From the NCBI GenBank assembly GCA_965653225.1, contig CBFGZI010000049.1, positions 1 to 25,943 of the forward strand: a stretch of 25,943 bases of DNA. The letters run 5' to 3'. Position 1 is the stretch's first letter. The number at the start of each line of letters is the position of its first letter. Below, in pieces: positions 1 to 7,194 of the stretch. Made by a program: the position numbers and the translations under genes. This stretch comes from JALZDI01 sp965653225. Its GTDB lineage: Bacteria; Actinomycetota; Actinomycetes; Propionibacteriales; Nocardioidaceae. Under the pieces are notes generated by a model that was not told the DNA's origin, made no database searches, and saw only the letters and a list, made by a program, of their open reading frames with translations.

Positions 1-1278
1 AAGCTCAAGCGGCTCGGTCAGCTCGACAACACCCTGGTCATCTTCACCTCCGACAACGGCTTCCTGATCGGCCAGCACCGGTGGCAGGGCAAGACGCTGC
101 CGTACGAGCCGAGCCTGCGCGTCCCGCTCATGATGAGCGGCCCAGGCATCCCGGCGGGAGTGCGCAGCGACGAGTCGGTCGCACTGACCGACATCGCCTC
201 CACGGTCGCCAGGGCGGCCGGCGCGACCCCGACGGTCGAGCAGGACGGCCAGCCGTTGCAGCCGGTCGCGCAGGGCACCTCGCCAGGGTACGGCGCGCAG
301 ACGATCGAGGCCGGGCCGCTGAAGCCGAAGGACTGGCCGACCTGGTTCTACCACGGCGTCCGCACGAAGCGGTACAAGTACCTCGTCTACCCCGGGTTCA
401 AAGAGTTCGAGCTCTACGACCTGCGTAAGGACCCCGACGAGACGACCAACGTCGCCTACCGGCCGGCCTACCGAAAGACCCGCGCGGCGCTCGCCGCCAA
501 GCTTCGGGTGCTGAGCACGTGTGCCGGGGTCTCCTGCCGGGACGTGAGCGGAGGCGGCGTGCCGCGACCAGCACCAGAGCCGTACCTGGACAGCGGCGCG
601 ACCGTGCACCCCGACGAGCTGGGCAGCGTCGGCACGGCGCGCCAGGTGGTCACCATCACCGCGCCGAACTGGCATACCGGCCGCGGGCAGCTCACCGCGT
701 GGGTGCGTCACCGGCGCACCTGGACGGTCGCGCGCGGCCCGTTCCCGGTGCAGCTGGGCTCCAACGGCCTCATCCCGCAACGGCGTCGGCGCCAGGAGAC
801 GGGTGAGACCCCCGCCGGGACGTTCACGCCCAGCGAGGCCTTCGGCCTGCGCCCGGCGGTGAAGACCGAGCTGCCCTACCGCAAGGTCGACGGCAACGAC
901 TACTGGGTCTTCGACCCGCGGGAGCCCAAGACCTACAACGTGAACGAGCCGCGCCGCAGCCCGACGGCGACCTGGAGAAAGCGGTACTCCGTGCGCTGGG
1001 GCACGGACGCCCGCCGCTTCTCCCGCGGGCTGCTGATGGACTACAACCTGCCGACCGGCGTCATCCGGTCGAGGCAGCTCGGCGAGCTGCGCAGTGCCGC
1101 TCCGGCCGACGTGCGCAAGGGCAGCTTCGTCCTGCACGCCGGCAAGCGGCTGGGCGAGCACGGCTGGGTCTCGATGGACGCGCAGAGGCTGACCTGGCTG
1201 CTGCGCTGGACCCGGACCGGCACCGACGGCGCACGGTTCGTGGTCGGCACCCCGGACTACCTGCGCGGCCGGCTCTGA
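1..1278 (+). CDS. Sulfatase C-terminal part fused to an L,D-transpeptidase-like domain (5' end outside window)
   Basis: The reading frame is open from the first base, so only the C-terminal 425 residues are visible. About the first 185 are a sulfatase end: a TSDNGFLIGQHR block (metal-binding Asp-Asn), PYEPSLRVPL, GPGIP, a LYDLRKDPDE block and a final C-x-G-x-x-C pair, all shared with the two sulfatases downstream. From about nt 630 to the stop the sequence instead aligns with the secreted L,D-transpeptidase at 16449-17339, sharing a GNDYW/RNDYW block, a TYNV block and the H-x9-[C]-V-S-M end. The histidine is present (nt 1135-1137), but the catalytic cysteine position is tryptophan (TGG, nt 1165-1167). 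Known: sulfatases hydrolyse sulfate esters with formylglycine, and YkuD-type enzymes crosslink peptidoglycan with cysteine. Inferred: a secreted sulfatase with a non-catalytic, possibly wall-binding, tail. The formylglycine motif lies outside the window. Confidence 0.85.
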   Translation, partial: KLKRLGQLDNTLVIFTSDNGFLIGQHRWQGKTLPYEPSLRVPLMMSGPGIPAGVRSDESVALTDIASTVARAAGATPTVEQDGQPLQPVAQGTSPGYGAQTIEAGPLKPKDWPTWFYHGVRTKRYKYLVYPGFKEFELYDLRKDPDETTNVAYRPAYRKTRAALAAKLRVLSTCAGVSCRDVSGGGVPRPAPEPYLDSGATVHPDELGSVGTARQVVTITAPNWHTGRGQLTAWVRHRRTWTVARGPFPVQLGSNGLIPQRRRRQETGETPAGTFTPSEAFGLRPAVKTELPYRKVDGNDYWVFDPREPKTYNVNEPRRSPTATWRKRYSVRWGTDARRFSRGLLMDYNLPTGVIRSRQLGELRSAAPADVRKGSFVLHAGKRLGEHGWVSMDAQRLTWLLRWTRTGTDGARFVVGTPDYLRGRL

Positions 1279-1286
1279 CTCGGGGC

Positions 1287-1308
1287 GGCGCGTCGACGAC
1301 GCCGCGCC
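1287..1308 (+). terminator. Candidate hairpin after sulfatase 1
   Basis: Arms GGCGCG and CGCGCC (6 bp, all G/C) enclose a 10-nt loop, starting 9 nt after the stop. No T-run follows, so this is only a weak candidate terminator. Confidence 0.3.
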
Positions 1309-1323
1309 ACCAGCGAGCCGATG

Positions 1324-1338
1324 GTCACGGAACGTGAC
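1324..1338 (+). promoter_or_regulatory. Dyad GTCACG-GAA-CGTGAC, candidate operator
   Basis: This is a perfect 6-bp inverted repeat with a 3-nt spacer, in the 185-bp gap between the first two sulfatases. It is followed at 1338-1390 by several CGAAG/CTTCG arms, including the palindrome CTTCGAAG at 1383-1390. The gap is visibly less G/C-rich than the coding DNA. The shape suits a dimeric repressor site for the second sulfatase. No regulator gene is adjacent. Confidence 0.35.
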
Positions 1339-1463
1339 GAAGTTCGGCCATTCTTCGGACAAGTCGGGACGGACTTCGCATACTTCGAAGGACCAGATCG
1401 TGCAGGGTGGTCGGCACCCCGGCCACAACCCTGTGCGCGATCCTCAGCACCTGGAGCCCGAGC

Positions 1464-3092
1464 GTGCCGCGTCCTCACCTGCCAGTGCACCGCACCGTGC
1501 GCCTCGCCGCGCCGCTGCGGCTGCTGCTGGTGGCCGTGGTCACGCTGTCCGGCGTGGCGCTCGACTCGTACGCGCAGACGGCGACGGCCGGCACGCCCGC
1601 CAGGTCGGATGACCGACCGAACGTCCTCCTGATCACCACCGACGACCAGACCCTGGCCGACCTGGCGTACATGCCCCGTACCCGGCGGCTCATCGCCGAC
1701 CGCGGCGTCAGCTTCGCGGGTGTCTCGCCGCACCCGCTCTGCTGCCCGGCACGGGCCGAGATCCTTACCGGTCAGTTCGCCCAGAACAACGGCGTTCGCT
1801 CCAACTCGGGGCGCTACGGCGGCTACCACCGGCTCCGCACTCGGAACACGATCGCCACCTGGCTGCAGGCCGCCGGCTACCACACCGTCTTCATGGGCAA
1901 GTACCTCAACGGCTACAAGTCCGACTCCGACCGCGGCCCGGCGCCCGGCTGGGACGACTGGAACCCGACCGTCCTCGGTGTCTACCGGTTCCACGACTAC
2001 ACCGTGCGGCACAACCACCGGCTGCAGACCTACAGTGCCTACCAGACCGACATGTTCACGAACCTGGCGACGCGGAAGATCCGCGAAGCCACGGCGACCG
2101 ACCAGCCGTTCTTCCTGTGGCAGTCCTACGTGGCCCCGCACGTGACGTGCCCTCCCAGCGAGGAGACCGAGGAGTGCTGGCGGCCGCCGGTTCCCGCTGC
2201 CCGGCATCGGGGCATGTTCGCCGACGCCGTCCCGCCCTCGATGGACAGCACGGCGTTCAACGAGGCCGACCTGTCGGACAAGCCGTTCCCACTGTCCACG
2301 ACGCGGCTGCTGTCGAAGGAGGAGCAGAGAAAGCTCCTCCTGCTGCACCGCCGGCGGCTGCAGTCGCTGCAGGCCGTCGACGAGGGGGTCGCGGCGATGC
2401 TCGGGGCGCTCCGGAAGACCGGCGAGCTCGACAACACCCTGGTGGTCTTCACCTCCGACAACGGCTACCTGCTCGGTGAGCACCGCTACGTCGGCAAGGT
2501 GCTGCCGTACGAGCCGGCCCTGCAGGTGCCGTTGCTGATGCGCGGCCCCGGCATCCCGCAGGGCGTCGTCCGGCACCGCGTCGCGACGCCGGTCGACCTG
2601 GCGCCGACGATCTCGGCCGTGGCGCGGGCGCGGCCCGGCCTGGTCATGGACGGCCGGAACCTGCTCCCGGTGGCGCAGGGCAGGGCGGCCGGTTGGGAGA
2701 CCCTGCTGGTCCAGGCGGGGCCGTACCGCCTGCGGGACGAGCCGTACGGCTGGTTCTACCGAGGGGTGCGCACCAGCCGGTACACGTACGCGCACTACCT
2801 CTACAGCGACGAGGACGAGCTGTACGACCGGCGGGTCGACCCCGAGCAGCTGGACAGCATCGCCGGCGACCCGCGGTACGCGCCGGTGCTGCAGGAGCTG
2901 AAACGCCGGGCGCACCTGCTGGAGAGCTGCAGCGGCCGGGACTGCCGCCGCTCGTTCGGCCCGCTCCCCGCGCCGCTGGCCGCTCCGCCGGCCGAGCCGA
3001 CTCCGGACCCGGCACCTGTCGACACGGCGGCACCGACACCGTCGACGCCGTCGACGGACCAACCGTCGGGCCCGGCAGACCCGCGGGCATAG
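1464..3092 (+). CDS. Secreted type I sulfatase (arylsulfatase family), second of three
   Basis: A 542-residue formylglycine-dependent sulfatase, expected to cleave sulfate esters outside the membrane; the substrate cannot be read from sequence. A basic N-terminus and hydrophobic segment (about residues 11-33) look like a signal peptide. The metal-binding NVLLITTDDQ block is at 53-62. The CCPAR motif at 93-97 matches the C-x-P-x-R formylglycine consensus, making Cys93 the modified residue. TSDNGYLLGEHR and a C-terminal LYDRRVDPEQ block with C-x-G-x-x-C follow. The last ~40 residues are rich in Pro, Thr and Ala, like a wall-spanning tail. I chose GTG 1464 because GGAG lies 7 nt upstream; an in-frame GTG at 1407 is possible but has poorer spacing. 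It is a tandem paralogue of its neighbours, but unlike the first it lacks the transpeptidase-like domain. Confidence 0.9.
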   Translation: MPRPHLPVHRTVRLAAPLRLLLVAVVTLSGVALDSYAQTATAGTPARSDDRPNVLLITTDDQTLADLAYMPRTRRLIADRGVSFAGVSPHPLCCPARAEILTGQFAQNNGVRSNSGRYGGYHRLRTRNTIATWLQAAGYHTVFMGKYLNGYKSDSDRGPAPGWDDWNPTVLGVYRFHDYTVRHNHRLQTYSAYQTDMFTNLATRKIREATATDQPFFLWQSYVAPHVTCPPSEETEECWRPPVPAARHRGMFADAVPPSMDSTAFNEADLSDKPFPLSTTRLLSKEEQRKLLLLHRRRLQSLQAVDEGVAAMLGALRKTGELDNTLVVFTSDNGYLLGEHRYVGKVLPYEPALQVPLLMRGPGIPQGVVRHRVATPVDLAPTISAVARARPGLVMDGRNLLPVAQGRAAGWETLLVQAGPYRLRDEPYGWFYRGVRTSRYTYAHYLYSDEDELYDRRVDPEQLDSIAGDPRYAPVLQELKRRAHLLESCSGRDCRRSFGPLPAPLAAPPAEPTPDPAPVDTAAPTPSTPSTDQPSGPADPRA

Positions 3093-3100
3093 CCCGCGGG
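3080..3100 (+). terminator. Candidate hairpin overlapping the stop of sulfatase 2
   Basis: Arms CCCGCGGGC and GCCCGCGGG (9 bp, perfect) flank an ATA loop, and the TAG stop lies inside the structure. There is no T-run. It could stop transcription or protect the 3' end. Confidence 0.4.
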
Positions 3101-3110
3101 CACCAACCGG

Positions 3111-3124
3111 TCACCAGTAGGTGA
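3111..3124 (+). promoter_or_regulatory. Dyad TCACC-AGTA-GGTGA upstream of sulfatase 3
   Basis: A 5-bp inverted repeat with a 4-nt spacer sits in a locally A/T-richer stretch between sulfatases 2 and 3. Its place mirrors the dyad at 1324-1338 before sulfatase 2 and both contain TCAC half-sites, but the two sequences are not otherwise the same. Confidence 0.25.
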
Positions 3125-3236
3125 ATAGCCCAAACAACCCACTCGCGGGTCATGTTCGGCAACACCTGAGACAAGACCGCGCCACGCCGTGCATCGTGAT
3201 GAGTCACACAGGAAACACACAGCGGCATCTAAGCCG

Positions 3237-3257
3237 CCGCCCCATGTCTCGGGGCGG
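3237..3257 (+). other. Leader hairpin 28 nt before sulfatase 3 start
   Basis: CCGCCCC and GGGGCGG (7 bp, perfect) enclose a 7-nt loop. It lies between the candidate promoter area and the ribosome binding site, so it would be in the 5' leader of the mRNA. No known riboswitch is recognised. Confidence 0.3.
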
Positions 3258-3285
3258 GCTCGTGGGGGAATCGCAGGGGGTCAGG

Positions 3286-4818
3286 ATGCGCCGACTGGTG
3301 GTCGCCGGTCTGCTGCTGCTCGGGGTCGTGTCCGCCGGGCTGCAGTCGTTCACCGTGGCATCGACGGCTTCGGCGGTGGTGACTCCGCCTCCGCCCAAGC
3401 CGAACTTCGTGGTCATCTACCTCGACGACATGCGCACCGACGAGCTGAGCGCCCTGCCGTACACCAAGGCGACGGTCGGCGACCAGGGCGCGATGTTCGA
3501 CAACGCGTTCGCGCCGTACCCGTTGTGCTGTCCGGCGCGGGCGACGATCCTCACCGGGGAGTACCCCCACAACAACCACGTCTTCAGCAACGTGCCGCCG
3601 CTCGGCGGAGTCGAGGCCTTCGACCCGAGCAGCTCCATCGGCACCTGGATGAAGGGCGTGGGGTACAAGACCGCCTACCTCGGCAAGTACCTCAACGGGT
3701 ACGGCGAGCGCACCCCGCGCAGGCTCAAGCCGCCGGGGTGGACGGAATGGGACGTGCCAGCCCAGAGCGTGTACAACTACCGCAACTGGGTGATGAACGA
3801 GAACCGGCAGCTGGTGACCTACACCGGGTCCTACCAGACCGACGTGGTGGGCCAGCTGGCGAGCGACTTCATCCGTAACAACGCCGACCGCCCCTTCATG
3901 ATGCTCACCGGCTTCCTCGCGCCGCACTCCGGCGCCCCGCGCGAGCCGGACGACCCGCCCACGCCGCTGGGCTGCTTCAACACCCGCCTGTGCGGCGACG
4001 CCACCCCGGCTGTGCCGGACAAGTACCGCGACGACCCCACGATCGACCGCCCGATGCCCGTCTCCCCGGCGTACGACGAGGCCGACGTGTCCGACAAGCC
4101 CTCGCACATCCAGGCCCTGGCGCCGTTCCCGTCGGAGTTCCCGGCCGCGCACCAGGAGCTCTGGGAGCAGCGGCTCGAGTCGATCCGCGGCGTCGACGAC
4201 CAGATCCACAAGATCGTGCACACGCTGCGCCAGGCCGGCGTGCTGAACCGCACCTACATCCTGGTCACCTCCGACAACGGCTACCTGCTCGGCGAGCACC
4301 GCATCCCGTTCGGCAAGGTGCACCCCTACGAGCCGTCGGCCCGAATCCCGATGATGATGCGCGGGCCCGGCATCCCCGCGGGCGCGCACGTCAAGCAGCT
4401 GGTCGGCCTGCAGGACATCGCTCCCACGATCCTGAAGGCCACCGGGAACTACGGCGTGCAGACCCTCACCCTCGACGGGGTCAGCATGCTGCGGATGACC
4501 ACCGACCCGAAGATCTACGCGGGCCGCGACCTGGTGCTGGAGGCGGGACCCTCCTCCGACGCGCTGGACCCGGGGTCGGTAAGCGACTCCAGCCCGGCCG
4601 CCACGCCCTACCGCGGGATCCGCACCAACACCGGGTGGAAGTACATCCGGTACCGGGACGGCGAGCAGGAGCTGTACGACCTCAACACCGACCCCAACGA
4701 GCTGAAGAACCTGGCTTCCGACCCGGCGTACGCGGCGCGCCTGCAACAGCTGGCGGACGCGACCACCAAGCTGCAGACCTGCGTCGGCGACGCCTGCGTG
4801 GTGAGCGCCGCGAAGTAG
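3286..4818 (+). CDS. Secreted type I sulfatase, third of three
   Basis: A 510-residue sulfatase paralogous to the two preceding genes. It starts with an MRR-led signal peptide (about residues 1-30). The metal-binding NFVVIYLDDMR block is at 40-50. The CCPAR formylglycine motif at 81-85 makes Cys81 the modified residue. TSDNGYLLGEHR, PYEPSARIPMMMRGPGIP and the terminal LYDLNTDPNE block follow, and the protein ends with the shared C-x-G-x-x-C pair (CVGDAC). ATG 3286 is preferred: AGGGGG lies 5 nt upstream and the signal peptide begins there, whereas an in-frame extension back to 3121 adds 55 residues that look non-coding. It has no proline-rich tail and no transpeptidase-like domain. Sequence shows a hydrolase of sulfated substrates; host mucin, algal polysaccharide or small-molecule sulfates cannot be told apart. 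Confidence 0.9.
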   Translation: MRRLVVAGLLLLGVVSAGLQSFTVASTASAVVTPPPPKPNFVVIYLDDMRTDELSALPYTKATVGDQGAMFDNAFAPYPLCCPARATILTGEYPHNNHVFSNVPPLGGVEAFDPSSSIGTWMKGVGYKTAYLGKYLNGYGERTPRRLKPPGWTEWDVPAQSVYNYRNWVMNENRQLVTYTGSYQTDVVGQLASDFIRNNADRPFMMLTGFLAPHSGAPREPDDPPTPLGCFNTRLCGDATPAVPDKYRDDPTIDRPMPVSPAYDEADVSDKPSHIQALAPFPSEFPAAHQELWEQRLESIRGVDDQIHKIVHTLRQAGVLNRTYILVTSDNGYLLGEHRIPFGKVHPYEPSARIPMMMRGPGIPAGAHVKQLVGLQDIAPTILKATGNYGVQTLTLDGVSMLRMTTDPKIYAGRDLVLEAGPSSDALDPGSVSDSSPAATPYRGIRTNTGWKYIRYRDGEQELYDLNTDPNELKNLASDPAYAARLQQLADATTKLQTCVGDACVVSAAK

Positions 4819-4839
4819 GGCCGCGGCGTCGCTGCGCGC

Positions 4840-4857
4840 ACTTGGCACACGCCAAGT
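4840..4857 (+). terminator. Candidate terminator hairpin between convergent sulfatase 3 and PhzF gene
   Basis: ACTTGGC and GCCAAGT (7 bp, perfect) flank an ACAC loop, 21 nt after the sulfatase stop. The flanking genes converge, so it may serve both directions. No T-run is present. The rest of the 175-bp gap shows nothing else recognised. Confidence 0.45.
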
Positions 4858-4993
4858 AACCGGGTCCCGCGGTCGCTTCCCAAGGATTGTGAGCCAAGGG
4901 CAGCGCCCACTCGCCTCGGAAAGCGCAGTGCGCGAGGTGCCGGGAACAGTCGCGTGTAGGGGTGGGGGCGTTACGCGGGAGATGCCGAGATGC

Positions 4994-5884
4994 TCATGCC
5001 GGCACGGCGATGGTCCCGGCGGCGGCGCTGACGACTCCCCCGCCGACCTCGCAGCCGGTGGCGCGGCCCTGCTCGGCATCCACGTGGCCGTACAAAATGG
5101 AGGGACGGCCCATCTCGACGCCCTGCCGGATGGTGTAGTCGCCGCCGTCGGGCAGCAGGCCCGAGGCCGCGAGCACGATCCCCAGCCCGACCGCGGCGGA
5201 GCCCGTCGCGGGGTCCTCGGCCACGCCGACGTCGGGACAGAACACCCGCGACCGCACCGCCGGGCCGTCGCCGCCGGAGCCCGGCTCCTCCTCGACCGCG
5301 AACACGTTCACACCGGCCACCGGGTCGCCCTCGGAGCGCACCAGCAGCGACTCGATGCCGTCGCCCGGGCGGCAGCGGGCCAGCGCCTCGACCCGGACCG
5401 GGAGGTGCACCCAGCTGAGCCCGCAGCCGGCGATCCTGCTCTCGCCGGCCACGTCGTCGCGGGTCAGCCCCACCGACGCGGCCACCTCGTCGGCGTCGAG
5501 CGGGTCGCTCAGGTCGCGCGGCGTCGCCCGCAGCCGTACCTGGCCGCCGGGGTCCTCGGGCACCCGCACCTCGATGTCGCCGGCGCCGCACCGCTGCACC
5601 ACCGTGCCGGCCGTCAGCAACCCGTGCTGGTGCAGCACCCACGCGGTCCCCAGCGTGGGGTGCCCGGCGAACGGGATCTCACCGCCCGGCGTGAAGATCC
5701 GCACCGCGTAGCCGGTGGCGCCGTCCTCGGGCGCGGAGGGGAAGGTGGTCTCGGACAGGTTGAACTCACGGGCGATGGCCAGCAGCTGCGCGTCCTCGAG
5801 CGCGTCGGCGCCATGCACCACGGCGAGCGGGTTGCCGGCGAACGCGCGGTCGGTGAAGACGTCGACGACGTCGTAGCTCAGCAC
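4994..5884 (-). CDS. PhzF family isomerase/epimerase-like protein
   Basis: A 296-residue PhzF-fold protein of normal family length. PhzF itself isomerises dihydro-hydroxyanthranilate in phenazine synthesis, but most family members have unknown substrates. Visible hallmarks are the N-terminal VDVFTDRAFAGNPLAV block (residues 7-22), the catalytic-type glutamate Glu45 in NLSETTFP, the GHPTLGTA motif at 74-81 and the C-terminal EDPATGSA motif. No phenazine genes are nearby, so a phenazine role is not supported. The start is a GTG with a TAGGGT hexamer 6 nt upstream, which fits leaderless transcription. GGATAGGG could alternatively serve as a ribosome binding site. It is divergent from the MgtE-like gene across only 44 bp and appears monocistronic. 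Confidence 0.85.
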   Translation of the reverse strand: MLSYDVVDVFTDRAFAGNPLAVVHGADALEDAQLLAIAREFNLSETTFPSAPEDGATGYAVRIFTPGGEIPFAGHPTLGTAWVLHQHGLLTAGTVVQRCGAGDIEVRVPEDPGGQVRLRATPRDLSDPLDADEVAASVGLTRDDVAGESRIAGCGLSWVHLPVRVEALARCRPGDGIESLLVRSEGDPVAGVNVFAVEEEPGSGGDGPAVRSRVFCPDVGVAEDPATGSAAVGLGIVLAASGLLPDGGDYTIRQGVEMGRPSILYGHVDAEQGRATGCEVGGGVVSAAAGTIAVPA

Positions 5885-5890
5885 CTGGTC

Positions 5891-5896
5891 ACCCTA
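5891..5896 (-). promoter_or_regulatory. -10 element TAGGGT, leaderless promoter of PhzF gene
   Basis: On the minus strand TAGGGT fits TANNNT and ends 6 nt before the GTG start, the distance expected when transcription begins at the start codon. Confidence 0.45.
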
Positions 5897-5915
5897 TCCA
5901 GGGTCGGTCAAGCGG

Positions 5916-5921
5916 TAGCCT
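5916..5921 (+). promoter_or_regulatory. -10 element TAGCCT, leaderless promoter of MgtE-like gene
   Basis: TAGCCT (TANNNT) ends 7 nt before the GTG at 5929, and there is no purine-rich ribosome binding site between them. Confidence 0.5.
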
Positions 5922-5928
5922 CCCCGAT

Positions 5929-7194
5929 GTGAGCGGTGCGCAGGACAGGGTCTTCGTCGCCCGCCTGGCGGGGCTCGTGGTCTACGACCCCCAGGGTGAC
6001 CAGGTGGGCAAGGTGCGCGACATCGTTGTGGCGATGCGCGCGAGCAACCTGCCCCCGCGCGTGCTCGGGCTGGTGATCGAGGTGCTCGGTCGGCGCCGCG
6101 TGTTCCTGCCGATGGCCCGGGTGACCAGCATCGACGCCGACCAGGTCATCACCACCGGCGTGGTCAACATGCGCCGTTTCGAGCAACGTCCCACCGAGAC
6201 GCTCGTGCTCGGCGAGATGCTCGACCGCACCGTCGCCATCACCGAGACCGGCACCGACGCGGTCGTCTACGACGTCGGCATCGAGCAGAGCCGCACCCGC
6301 GACTGGGTGGTGAGCAAGCTCGCCGTACGCGAGAAGCCGACCAAGCGCTTCGGCCGCAAGGGCCAGACCCACGTCGTCGACTGGCGCGACGTGACCGGGT
6401 TCGGCGTCGACGAGGAGGCGCAGGGCGCCACCCACATGCTCGCCGCGTTCGACGCGATGCGCGCGGCCGACCTCGCGAACGTGATCCACGACCTGTCGCC
6501 GAAGCGGCGCAGCGAGATCGCCGCCGCGCTCGACGACGAGCGGCTCGCCGACGTGCTGGAGGAGCTGCCCGAGGAGGACCAGATCGAGATCCTGGGCCAC
6601 CTCGACACCGAGCGCGCCGCCGACGTGCTCGAGGAGATGGCGCCCGACGACGCGGCCGACCTGATCGCCGAGCTTCCCGCCGAGACCGCCGAGCACCTGT
6701 TGCGGGCGATGGAGCCGTCCGAGGCCGACGACGTACGCCGGCTGCTGACCTACGAGGAGCACACCGCCGGCGGCATGATGACCACCGAGCCGGTGATCCT
6801 GCCGCCGACGGCCACGGTCGCCGACGCGCTGGCGCGGATCCGGTTCCCCGAGCTGTCCCCGAGCCTGGCGGCCATGGTGTTCGTCTGCCGGCCGCCGATG
6901 GAGACTCCCACCGGACGGTTCCTGGGCGTCGTCCACTTCCAGCGGTTGCTGCGCGAGCCGCCGTCCGAGCTGGTGTCGGCGGTCGTCGACAGCGACCTGG
7001 AGCCGCTGCGGCCGGAGTCGTCCCTCGAGGACGTGTCCAGCCACCTCGCCGCGTACAACCTGGTGGCCAGTCCCGTAGTGGACGAGGACGGCCACCTGGT
7101 CGGGGCCGTCACCGTCGACGACGTCCTCGACCACCTGCTGCCCGACGACTGGCGCGACCGAGACCACCGCCGGGAGGCCGCCCGTGGTGCGTGA
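5929..7194 (+). CDS. MgtE-N/CBS domain protein without a membrane domain
   Basis: A 421-residue soluble protein. Residues 8-80 resemble a PRC-barrel (VFVARLAGLVVYDPQGDQVG). Residues about 170-275 are helical repeats of the MgtE N-terminal type (LSPKRRSEIAAALDDERLADVLEELPEED is typical and continues). A linker, YEEHTAGGMMTTEPV, leads into two CBS domains (about 283-405). In MgtE channels these parts sense cytosolic Mg2+ and gate the pore, but here the transmembrane domain is absent, so it cannot be a transporter alone. It may be a Mg2+ or nucleotide sensor or a partner of a separate membrane protein. The next gene encodes a two-helix DUF1003 membrane protein and overlaps it by 11 nt, making a partnership plausible but unproven. 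The same gene pair next to mrp is, from memory, common in actinobacteria (Rv1232c-like). Confidence 0.85.
   Translation: MSGAQDRVFVARLAGLVVYDPQGDQVGKVRDIVVAMRASNLPPRVLGLVIEVLGRRRVFLPMARVTSIDADQVITTGVVNMRRFEQRPTETLVLGEMLDRTVAITETGTDAVVYDVGIEQSRTRDWVVSKLAVREKPTKRFGRKGQTHVVDWRDVTGFGVDEEAQGATHMLAAFDAMRAADLANVIHDLSPKRRSEIAAALDDERLADVLEELPEEDQIEILGHLDTERAADVLEEMAPDDAADLIAELPAETAEHLLRAMEPSEADDVRRLLTYEEHTAGGMMTTEPVILPPTATVADALARIRFPELSPSLAAMVFVCRPPMETPTGRFLGVVHFQRLLREPPSELVSAVVDSDLEPLRPESSLEDVSSHLAAYNLVASPVVDEDGHLVGAVTVDDVLDHLLPDDWRDRDHRREAARGA

Noticed and set aside
1257..3062. A 601-residue open frame on the minus strand opposite sulfatase 2
   Set aside because: Arg/Gly/Val-rich composition with no recognisable domain. 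The plus strand holds all sulfatase motifs. Long empty frames are expected opposite high-GC genes.
3121..3285. Extended N-terminus of sulfatase 3
   Set aside because: It would place 55 non-secretory residues before a clear signal peptide that has its own ribosome site.
3229..5079. A 616-residue minus-strand open frame opposite sulfatase 3
   Set aside because: It overlaps a clear sulfatase and the end of the PhzF gene, has no family signal, and is a codon-bias shadow.
4994..5884. A phenazine biosynthesis locus
   Set aside because: Only a PhzF-family homologue is present with no other phz genes, and the family is mostly of unknown function.
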